From the NCBI GenBank assembly GCA_012862575.1, contig BLSF01000002.1:1116001-1180000 (forward strand): a DNA stretch of 64,000 nt. Reading direction: 5' to 3'. Numbering within the stretch: position 1 is the first letter of the stretch; each line of letters opens with the position of its first letter. Below, in pieces: positions 19,585 to 29,400 of the stretch. The notes beneath the pieces were generated by a model. The model did no database searches. It was not told the DNA's origin and worked only from the letters and a program-made list of their open reading frames with translations. A program made the translations under genes and the position numbers. The stretch is from Parietichytrium sp. I65-24A (Eukaryota; Sar; Bigyra; Thraustochytrida; Thraustochytriidae).

Positions 19585-20541
19585 CTTGCTAGCTGCGCGA
19601 AACAATCCGAAAGATAAAGACGCGTGTGTCAGATTCCACAAATTCCGCCAACTTTCACCGACTGACAAGGAGGAGACTCGTTCTTTGCAGCTAAACTCGA
19701 CGACAATCCCTCTCCTCCCCTCTCTCACAACAACGTTGCGTCACTTACTCTCTTCAAGCCTCTCACAATTTCCTCGCGGGTCTCTCTCGGCAAATTGCAG
19801 TGTCCTCGCAGCGAACGCGGTTTATCCCGAGTGCTGGAAAGAGAGGAGAGTGGAAAATGATACTGGTGTTACTGGTGTGCAACCGAAACCGGGGAGCAAA
19901 ATCGAGCCTCTGGTTGTTCGCGAGAACCAAAGAAGCTTGAGGAATGAGGAGAATAGACATTCGTTCTGTAGGACTCAATGAAGCTTCTTTCGATCGTTTT
20001 CTTTGTTCCTCACTTTTTTCTCAACACGTGTGCACCGGTTTACATTGTTTACCTGTGCTACATGTGCACCGGTTTTCAGAAGAGTTTGTTGTCAGATAAA
20101 CATAGACATAGAGAAGCAGTCAATCAAAAAAAATCAATCTACCAACCAACAAACAGGATGGTGTGCGCATCGGTTTAGGTAAAATTCAGAATTCAGATTG
20201 CGCGAAAGATTTCGCTGTTCGCGAAAGTAGAGAGAGATCGGCCAATCCTGGCAATTGGCCCCTGAGCAAGTAGAGCAAGTCTTGCTCTCTCAGCTGATTT
20301 GGTTGATTTGGTTGGTTTGGTTGGTTTGGTTGGTTTGATTGGTTGCTTGGATCTCCTTGAGCGCTCTGAGCGCTCCTCCGCTTTGCAGCCACGGCGAGTA
20401 GAGTACCGTTCAGGTAAGGAGATCGGATTGACAGAGTCACCACTGTCACCACCAGTCGCCGAGCGAAGCAGGCAGTCCCTCATCGCATTGCATTACAACG
20501 ACGCGACGGGCGGTGCCTGCGAGAAGATAAGACCACGCAAG
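19585..20541. promoter_or_regulatory. Divergent promoter region, E2 / SCCPDH-like
   Basis: These 957 bp separate the divergent E2 and oxidoreductase genes. A 9-bp minisatellite (20296-20340) lies about 200 bp upstream of the oxidoreductase ATG. No coding sequence is supported; the frame that runs through the minisatellite into the downstream gene lacks an ATG. Confidence 0.5.
20296..20340. repeat. 9-bp minisatellite, 5 copies
   Basis: Units gatttggtt (twice), ggtttggtt (twice) and ggtttgatt in exact 9-bp register, 202-246 bp upstream of the oxidoreductase ATG. Confidence 0.95.
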
Positions 20542-22047
20542 ATGGAAAACCCAGCGAATGCGAGCCTGGAAGAGGGCCGGAAAGAGCAACTTCCGAAGTT
20601 TACGGACTTCAAGAAGAGAGATGGTAAAGTGCAGCCGTATTCTGGGGCGGGCGGCATTGCCACGCTGTTGTCGAGTGTGCTGGTGAAGCTTCCGCTCCTC
20701 GTGACTGTCGTTCTGCCGGTGCAATTAGTGTATCTTTGCGCCAGCAAGCTGTCTCCGAAATCGAAAAAGCCGTCCAAGAATCTCGGCGATGAAAACGTCG
20801 AAGAAGAAATCGCCGTCGCAGAGAACCTACTGCCGCGCGAAGAGCGGCCATTTGACATTGTGTTGTTTGGGGTCACCGGATTCACCGGGAGGCTAGCTGC
20901 AGAGTACATGGCAAAGCAGTATGGCACCAAGGTGAAGTGGGCAATAGCAGGAAGAAAGCTGAGTGCGTTGGAAAAGATTGCAGGCGACCTCGCTGCCAAA
21001 CACCCAGAGCTGCATGACCTGCCTCTCATTGTTGCCGACTCTTCCAACAGCAAGAGTCTTGCGGATATGTGTCGCCAGACTCGTACTGTTGTGAGCTCGG
21101 TCGGGCCTTTCGCCAAGTACGGCACACCCCTCGTGAGGGAATGCATTGCAAACAAGACTGACTACTGTGACACTACTGGGGAAATGTCGTGGGTGCGGCT
21201 AATTATCGAGAAGTATCAAGCGCAAGCAAAGAAACTTGGTGTCCGCTTGGTCCCATTGAGTGGCAATGACTGCGTTCCTTACGACTTGATGGTGTTCAAG
21301 TTGGCCGAAAAACTGAAAGCAAACGGCGAGGACCTGACCAACGTGGAAATGATGGACGACATGCGCTCTGCGCCTTCGGGTGGAACGTTGTCGACGATGA
21401 TCTATCACATGACCGACTACCGTCCTCCCCACTCAAAGCTTGGTTTCAACCCAGTTGACATGAAGCAAGATGGGTCCAAGTCAAGTTCCAAGCTCATTTC
21501 CAAAATCAAGGCCGGTCCTGGCTACTCTACCCAACACAAATCTTGGTACACATACTTTGTCCTGAGCGGTGTGAACAAGGAGTGCGTTCGCAGAAGCAAC
21601 GTCTTGAATTCGTACTCTGACAAGCTCGTCTACAAAGAGCAGCTGGTGTTGAAGAACTTTGGGGCAACAATCAGCTGGGTTATTGGAAACGTGCTAATTG
21701 GAGCGTTCCTCGTGAATAGCTGGCTCCGCACCGTAGGGTTCGCGATTGGGGCTTTGCCAAAGCCAGGGCAAGGGCCGAGCCGTAAAGACATGGACCAGGG
21801 CTATCTTCTTCTCACAGGTTATGGCCAGGGAAGCAAGGGCGGAAAAGCCAAAGCGCAACTCTACTTTCCAAGCGACCCAGGCTACATCGACACCGCTCGC
21901 ATGCTCGTCGAATCTGGGCTGTCCTTGTCGCTCGAACGCGATAGCCTTCCAGAAGGCATGGACGGCATCGTGACCCCTTCTGCAGGTCTCGGAAACGTCC
22001 TCTTGCAGCGCCTTCTCGCGACTGGCTGCGAGTTCGAAATCCAGTAA
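20542..22047 (+). CDS. Saccharopine dehydrogenase-like oxidoreductase (SCCPDH / trans-acting enoyl reductase type)
   Basis: This 501-residue protein has a Rossmann-type nucleotide-binding start (DIVLFGVTGFTGRLAAEYM, around residues 105-123) and a second strand with VVSSVGPFAKYGTPLV. Both are diagnostic of the SCCPDH/trans-acting enoyl reductase family rather than lysine-pathway saccharopine dehydrogenase. It also contains the conserved CDTTGEMSWV and PLSGNDCVPYDL segments and the SGGTLSTM loop. Members act on lipid-linked substrates and associate with lipid droplets or membranes in animals. An extra hydrophobic segment at residues ~40-70 (LLSSVLVKLPLLVTVVLPVQ) precedes the domain and would anchor the protein. 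Cofactor and substrate are not determined. The ATG at 20542 is the first in frame; upstream is an ATG-less extension through a minisatellite. Confidence 0.86.
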   Translation: MENPANASLEEGRKEQLPKFTDFKKRDGKVQPYSGAGGIATLLSSVLVKLPLLVTVVLPVQLVYLCASKLSPKSKKPSKNLGDENVEEEIAVAENLLPREERPFDIVLFGVTGFTGRLAAEYMAKQYGTKVKWAIAGRKLSALEKIAGDLAAKHPELHDLPLIVADSSNSKSLADMCRQTRTVVSSVGPFAKYGTPLVRECIANKTDYCDTTGEMSWVRLIIEKYQAQAKKLGVRLVPLSGNDCVPYDLMVFKLAEKLKANGEDLTNVEMMDDMRSAPSGGTLSTMIYHMTDYRPPHSKLGFNPVDMKQDGSKSSSKLISKIKAGPGYSTQHKSWYTYFVLSGVNKECVRRSNVLNSYSDKLVYKEQLVLKNFGATISWVIGNVLIGAFLVNSWLRTVGFAIGALPKPGQGPSRKDMDQGYLLLTGYGQGSKGGKAKAQLYFPSDPGYIDTARMLVESGLSLSLERDSLPEGMDGIVTPSAGLGNVLLQRLLATGCEFEIQ

Positions 22048-22680
22048 TTCCCGCCAAACTCTAGACCCGCTTTCCCATTCATCATGCAAATAGTTTCTGT
22101 CCAATTTTCCTATTTTCCAACACCGAATCATCATCATCACCCTTTCTGGATATCAAAAGTCTCGGTCGGCGACCAGCTTTTTCTTTCTTCTTTCAAAGCT
22201 CCCGGTCTCTTTCCATCGCCGTGCATGCTCTCGCCACTTTCGCCCAACCTCGCTGTCAGAACCCAAACTCCACACGGGTTCCAATCGATAGCCTTCCCCT
22301 ATCGCTTTCCATCACTTACCCGCGAACACATCGAAACCCTAATCCTTCCGAGCCACCAGCCATTCTCGCGGCGTAAGTCATCTATCTCTTAGTGACGTGT
22401 GCCGATTCATAGATTAGCAATTAGTAATTAGTAGACGTGTGTGTTGTGTGTTCGCTCGAGCAGACAGCAGACGCTGGCGATCGCTGGTCGTACACGCGTC
22501 CTTCGAAAGGCATTGGCAGTCGCTCACAAGGCGAATTGAACAGTTGAACACTTGAACACTTGAACAGTTAAACAGTTGGGCAGGATCGGGGAAGGAAGGA
22601 ACAGGTGCGCGTAAATCGTCGCAGCAGGCGCAGCAGGTAAAAGGCCGGTACAGGGAAGAGGAACAGGAAGAGCTGTCAAA
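22048..22680. promoter_or_regulatory. Spacer upstream of the ZNF706-like gene
   Basis: These 633 bp contain the 3' end of the oxidoreductase gene and the promoter of the small zinc-finger gene. A degenerate 8-bp array at 22536-22583 is the clear feature. No gene is seen. Confidence 0.5.
22536..22583. repeat. 8-bp tandem repeat, 6 units
   Basis: Units ttgaacag, ttgaacac (twice), ttgaacag, ttaaacag and ttgggcag, located 98-145 bp upstream of the ZNF706-like ATG. Confidence 0.88.
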
Positions 22681-22911
22681 ATGGGTGGCGGGAACGCGCA
22701 GAAGACCAAGATGAAGAGGGAGAAGAACCTCGAGAAGGCGAAGAAGGGCGCCAAGGGGGTCTCCACTCTCAAGGACACCGCCACGAGAATGAATATCATG
22801 TGCAAGGTGTGCAGGCAGTCCTTTATGTGTACCACTCAGCCAGCTGAGCTGCAGCAGCACGCAGCGAATAAGCACAAGGCGTTTAAATATTCTGACTGCT
22901 TCGATGCCTAA
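22681..22911 (+). CDS. ZNF706-like mini zinc-finger protein
   Basis: This complete 76-residue protein matches the layout and length of animal ZNF706 and plant At2g23090-type proteins. A Lys-rich disordered half (QKTKMKREKNLEKAKKG) resembles the SERF/4F5 family and is followed by one C2H2 finger, CKVCRQSF...LQQHAANKH (residues ~41-62). ZNF706/SERF-type proteins are small, basic and abundant; animal ZNF706 has been linked to translation or transcription control in stem cells and SERF to amyloid modification, so function here is open. The ATG is at 22681 and the frame has no plausible extension. It sits in the same direction as, and 633 bp downstream from, the oxidoreductase gene. Confidence 0.86.
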   Translation: MGGGNAQKTKMKREKNLEKAKKGAKGVSTLKDTATRMNIMCKVCRQSFMCTTQPAELQQHAANKHKAFKYSDCFDA

Positions 22912-23425
22912 GTTGCCCTCCACGCAGATGTAAGGCAGAGAGGAAAGTGCCGGGGAAGTGTATGAGCCAGTCGCGGGGAGCTATTGCAAACTGCACTTAA
23001 ATTGAGCTATGAGCTCGTCTCTTCTTCATGCAAACTGGAATCGTAAATTGGTTAAAGTAATAGTAATTCTATGTACAGCGTTCGCATCAATTTGACGAGA
23101 CTTCTCGATGGACCGAATGCGAACGAATAGACCCCCTAGGTCGCACTCGAACGAGTTCCTGTATTACGCGATTCCGATCTTGTAAATGACGATGATCTTC
23201 TCGCACTCGTGAGAGAGTCAAAGTCGCTTACGATGTGGATTTTTTGATGAAATTCAGAGCCCAGACGATTCAGCAAATTGTGCAAGAGTTTGGCGAAGGT
23301 CGATCGATAAATGCATCAAGAGCTGATTGCACCGCTGATTCATCTCCGAAACAGCAAGCCGCAAGACCGGTTGTGAAAGCTACCTAGATTGATTCCCTTT
23401 TATCACTTTCTACTCTTTCTTTTCT
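22912..23425. other. Convergent 3' spacer
   Basis: This 514-bp spacer separates the 3' ends of the ZNF706-like and the helicase/AAA genes. It has an inverted pair gcgttcgcat / atgcgaacg (about 23079-23126), but no gene is supported. Box C/D snoRNA-like words were considered and rejected. Confidence 0.45.
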
Positions 23426-26400
23426 TCAGAGAAAAAAACTATTTTCTACTGGTATAAAACTGGATATGTACGGGGCAACATAGCACACTGGTGTAGGTCT
23501 ACCACCTCGGTGACACACTGCACAATGCCAAATGGCAACCAAAGCAGCATCCTTGGATTGTGCTCTCTGCCTTTCCACTTCATCATGGGCTTCCTGCCAG
23601 GCTTTCAGAATATCCTCACTTGGCCTCCCAAGTCTCCTTGAGAGCTCCTTCGCAAGTCTTTGAAACTCGGGACCGAGCTTCCTGAGCTTGAGGATCCCTT
23701 CCTCACTATTGAGATTCATCTCATCAACGATATCATTTATGTGTTTGAGAGCGTCTCTGTCGATATTCGCAAAAGGTGATGGGGGTTCTAAGTCATCGAC
23801 TAACTCCTTCGCTTGACTTTGCAGCGCAGACTCTGGTTCCTTCTCTTGACAGACGGTGCTGTGTTTCGTATTGATTCTTGTTGGGGGATGTGGCGGTAAA
23901 AATTGTGGAGGTGCAGCTTTCTGGGCTGCGCACAACGGTGGGGTGACTGGATCGAGTGATTCCCCATCTGGATCCTGGCGATCATTTATGAGTCTTTCAA
24001 GTGCTGCTTCAAGATGGACACTGGTGGTACTTGGTACATGTGCCATACTAGATTTCCACTCTTTGGCTTTCTTGCGGTGCGCAAAAGTGCATAATGTGAT
24101 GACATCTCGAGCATTGCTGAAGTCTTTAATCTCTGACAAGCGTTTCGAGAGGTCACGGAGCAATTCGTCGGGAATTTCCAGAGGAACGTCTTCCTCTTTG
24201 TGCCATAGCTTGATGAGCTCTAGTATCGCGTCCACGTCGAAGTCATGGAAGTCGACACGTTCGGTGAAGCGGGATCCCAACCCAGGATTGGTTTGAAGCA
24301 TTCTTTTGATGGGAACTGCGTACCCAGCCAGAATCACGAGGATTTTATTCTGGTACTTTGGATCGGTGAGAGCGCCACAGAGCTCGTCAAGCACCTCAGT
24401 CATGAAAGATCCACCGCGGCTGGGATCGAGCTGATAAGCCTCATCGATGAAGAGTACTTCTCCTCGACACATGTCAAGGATTTCACGGGTTTTTTGGCCA
24501 GCTTGGCCAACGAAACCCGTAAGAAAATCAGATGCAGAATGAACATGCACTTTGTCACCTGCGAGCAAGCCAAGAGTGTGGTACATCTTTCCCATCAACT
24601 TTGCCACTGTGGTTTTTCCAGTCCCAGGGTTCCCGGTGAAGAGATAGTTGAAGCCTGCTTCTTTTAATGGTGACTTTCCGGCGGCCTTGGACATCAAAAT
24701 AAGGTTGCGCTTTTCGTTGAGATTTTCTCGCACCCCCTGAAGCCCAATAAGACCATCAAATAACTCGTCGAGGGTCTGTTCGTTGAGGGCATCGCCGGTG
24801 TGTCCAAAGTCTTCTGGCGTCAGGTAGCTAGAACTGGCATCTCGGGTCTGTTTCTGTTGTATTGCCTCGGAAAGCAACGTATCCACGGCGCCGCCGTTTC
24901 CAAAGTGTGGCTTCGCCCTGGCCCTAGCTAGCATTCGAACCGCTCTTTTGGCTGTGGCTATGGATACCTCGAAATCTTGGGCCTTTGCTTTCATCAGTAG
25001 AAGCTTGACAAGCTCTGCATCATTAAAGTCTGGGAAGTAAAACGCAATTTCGAGCTGGAATCGCCTTGACAGCCCTGGGTTGCTATGCTTCAGCATTTGG
25101 CGCATCTCGTCTTCATATCCGAGAAGTATCACTGCACGGTCATCACCCGGCCGAGCTTGGATTTGTTCTACGAGGGTGTCGATAACTGCCTGCCCATAGA
25201 GGTCTCCTCCACCGCTCATGCCATTGTAATTGCAAAGAGAGTAGGCTTCGTCAATGACGAGGACACAGCCTTCTGAGGCACGAAGAATGCTTCGAGTTGT
25301 GTTTTCGGATTCCCCAAGAACTTCGCCCTTGAAATCGGAAGCACATTTCATGACGACTTCTCCTTTCGATAGCAGACCAAGTTCTGCAAGCAATTTACCG
25401 TAGATCTTCGCAACTGTAGTCTTGCCAGTACCTGGATTTCCAAGAAAGATTCTGTTCAGCACCACCTCTTGCAGTTTCTTGCCCTCCTTTTCGCGCTGGG
25501 CATTGTCAACTACCATTCGCATCAGCTGATCAATCTTTTCCTTCACTGGTTGCAAACCAAGCATTTTCTGAAGGTCTTTGTATGTCGAAGTTTTTTGCAT
25601 TCGTTGCAAGCTGGGCTCCGGACCCAAGAGATCGCTTCTGACGAATTGAAACACGTTCTTCTTGCTCTCATCGGGATCGTGTCTAAGTCGCTCTGCCTGG
25701 CGCTTCCGTACTTCATCAAAGTAGGTTCTAACAGCTCGTGCGTTACCAAAACCGGGACGACCGGCGCGTCGGGCCAGGCGTTCCATTGCAATCCTGGCAC
25801 TATTTGAGTCACAGGTGAAGGGAGTTTTTCGAGGTGTCGACTTCTTGGAGGCTGCAGGTTGACTCTCTTCCTCCTCCTTTTCCTGCTTCAAGTATGTCAG
25901 CGAGCCGCTCTGGTTGTAGCTGAAATTTTGGTATGGAGAGGGCGGTGCCGTGTACAAGTTGTTGTATGTGCCTCTATTGTAGTTGGGTTGCAGGGAACTC
26001 TGATTCTTGCTTGGCGTCGATGAGGTCGTAACATCCTGGTTCTCAAGGAGCCCCTTAAAAATCAAGCCGAGCTCCGCCGCGGTGTAATCCTCGAATATGA
26101 AGCGAACTGGGAAACGAGATGGCAATCCTTCGTTGTGCTCAAAGAGACGTTCCATGTCCTTTTTATACCCAGCAAAGATCCACACTAGCTTCCCAAACTT
26201 GGTGTCCAGGCTCTCAGCAAAGGGCAATATGTGATCGAGAATTTTTTTGCCTTGGGCATCAGAACCAAGCTGGTACGCTTCATCGACGAAAATAACGCCA
26301 CCACCAGCCTTCTTGACCTTTTCAAGCTCTGCATCAAGATGTTTCACCCCCTCGTTGATAAGTGAGGCTGCTGTGAGCTCCACCGATCTTGCTTTTGCGG

Positions 26401-29400
26401 GAAGTACTTTGAGCTCACGAAGAAAGGCGCTGTAGTGTCGGGCTATGGTTGTCTTTCCGGTCCCTGGGTTGCCTTCAAACCGCACGTTGTAGCTCGATAA
26501 CCCACTGTCACCTTGCAATTTTGCAAGCGTGATTTGGCGGTACTGAGCAATCATGTCTTTTTTCACTGCCTGCAGGCCAATCATTTTAAGAACTTCTTGC
26601 ATGATTGGAGGGGCATCGGGATCCTTCGTCAAGATCTGTCTCCACTCATTGTTGAGACCTGTGTTCGGATCCGTTGACCCTTCTTCCTTGTCAGCAAAGT
26701 TTTCAATGGATATCACGGCTGCGATTCGCTGCCGAGCTTTGTTCGTCGGGAACTGCGAAATGGGAGTAGTACTATCAAGAAAACGCTCAAGAGTCTCAGC
26801 TGTGGTTTTGGCGAGTGCTGGGAAATCCGTCGCGAGACTTTCAAACGACGCCCAGCAATGCAGCGCAGTCTCTGTTGACGTCACAGGGCCCTGGAACTCG
26901 ATTGGCTCAGATGAGGGGCTTCCAAGCTCGAGACCGATAAGAGAATGAAGAGCACGCGTGGTCCTTTCATTCACCCCTTTGACAAGATCAAGTTTGTCAG
27001 AGGCCTCCAAAACGTCCCCCCGTTTGAAGCATTCCAGGGCTTTCATAAAATTTACATTCGACTCAAAAGAGTTATTCTCAAGACCAACTGAGCCTATCGT
27101 CTCCTTGGATGAAGCAGGACTGAAAGAAGGTTTTGTGACACTTGCCCTCTTTGTCTGCCCTACCTCTACCTCCTTGGCGAGTTCGCAAGGGGGGTTAGAA
27201 CTCTCGTTTTCTACACCGCCTTTGTCTTCTGAAGGCGCGTGCTCAGAAGAAGGTCGAGTCTTCTGTTCTAGTTGAACAAGCGTGCGAGGAGGGTTCACCT
27301 CCTTCTTGTCAACCGTAGCCTTCTCAGTCTTCGCCTTACCTGCAGGCATCTCTAATACGCTCTCTTCTGTCAAACTCTCTCGTGCTGTAAGATGTCTGGC
27401 CAACTCTCGTTCCTCTGCCTTGGCAATCTTGTCACAGTGGCGGCATTTTGTTGACCGGCCTTGACGACATTCCCCCTTCAAAAGATGACCACGAGGACAC
27501 TTCCATGTGGCCAGCTTCTTGCAGATCGGCTTCTCGTCGCTACATTTCCGCAAACAAAAGTGGCCATAGCCGCAGACATCGCGAACCTTTTCCTTACAGA
27601 GACCCCCCCGTAAGTGAACCATTTCCTTCTGTAGGGGAGGATGGCAATTTAAAGGACACGGATGACCACAAGAGAGTTTTTCATTACATTTCTCTTTGCA
27701 ACCACCGCAAGGAACTAGCTCTTCAAAATCCTCCGCGGAACGAATATTTTGCACAGATTTGTGCGTTTCACACTTGGCGGGGAAATGGTCTAAAAGGAAT
27801 TTATCCCCTTGCGCTCTCTCTCGTAAATTTCTCCACACCTTGCTCCCGGACGACAAGGTGTCGAAGTTGCCCACCAAAAACATTCCCTCCCGTGCACGAG
27901 AGAGAAGCACGTTGATTCGTTCTGCCTGCGCAATAAACCCGATTCCACCTCGTCCAGAGCGAACAAGGCTCGCCACAATGATGTTTGACTCCTCGCCTTG
28001 GTAGTTGTCGATCGTGGCGACACGAAACGTACCACCTCCGGTTGATTGTACAGGCATCTGACGGCTCGTCACCACTTCACCTGTCTCCTGGGCCCGGGCA
28101 AGATCTGCACTGTCAAGGTCACCAATGTCCGCTTTGATTTCACGTCGTGCCAGCTCCTCAAGGATTAGTGCCAGTTGTCCGACGTATGGTGTGAGGATTG
28201 TGATGTCTTCGTGTTTGTGTTGTCCTTGGCTCACGAGGTGATTCGCAATCGCAACGACAAGGCGCGCCTCGAAGGTGTTTTGTTTCGTTCGGCTCCCCAC
28301 CACTTCCAGCTCTTCGGAGTTGTCCTCAGGGTTCTGGTGGGTTACAAACACGACATTCATCGTCACTCCAACAACGTTTGGTCGCCCTTTAGTTGTGCTG
28401 GCATCTTCGATGGACCGGTACAATCCCATTTTTCGAATGATGTTCGAAATTTCTGGTCGCATGCGGTGCTGCACATTCAGGCACACAACGGGAAATTTCC
28501 CGATTACCAGGCGCTCAAATAGGCTCACATTCAAATCGAAGCCCTTCCCAGAGGCTTTATCCAAATCGTATTTGGAAACTTTAGGGCGCAATTGTTTGTG
28601 ATCGCCAATGAGGATGAGCTGCCTGGTATCTTTGGACAGGTTTACCAGAACATGGGCTTCAAGGATCTCCCCAGCTTCCTCCACAAGAATCACGGACGGT
28701 TTCAGCAGCCCACGGAGGTTTGCAGCACCCACTGTTGTGCATCCAATTATTTGGGCGTTTTGAAGCGCCTTACATTGAATATGGCGTCGCAAAGTTGCCG
28801 AATATTTGCGATACTGTCCGATCTCCCCCATGATTCGAAGGAATTCTGTTCTTTTTGGAAGTGTCCATTCTTCATTCCATCTGGCGCGTTCCGCATTGCG
28901 CTCTTTCTTGTTGAGGCACCAGATACCTTTCTGGTCGAACTCATCTCCTTTGAACACCCCGCGGTCTTTGTCATCACACCATCGTTCCCACAAGTACCCC
29001 TCCGTGATGGCCTTCCCACGACTGCCAACCTTTTGAAAGTGGTCATTTCCCGAATACGGAACACGAAGTTGTTCCCATTCGTCGTGATATTCCTCAAAGA
29101 GCCATTTAGATACAGTCCGTACCCACCAAGAGCCGCCCTTTCCCCACTGACTACGATTCAGATCGTCCCGGACCTGTTTCAACTTCTGTGTGAGCGCTTC
29201 TAGTTCTGTTTTAATTGCCCACTCTGCACTCTTATCTGCAGGGCTGCGGATGGCAGTTGCAACCTCTCGCAACGTACGATCCTGAAGATCGTTGTGAATC
29301 TTGGACGATCCACCAGCTCGGATGATAACTTCTTTTGAGACCCCACTCTTGATCAGATCAAGGAGAAACGAGTCGAGTGCGTGGTTGGTATAGCAGAGAC

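Noticed and set aside
20299-20541. N-terminal extension of the SCCPDH-like protein (VGL repeats)
   Set aside because: No ATG in the extension; it is the translated 9-bp minisatellite.
23160-23340. Box C/D snoRNA-like words (tgatga, ctga)
   Set aside because: No terminal stem and no convincing C'/D' pair; such words occur by chance.
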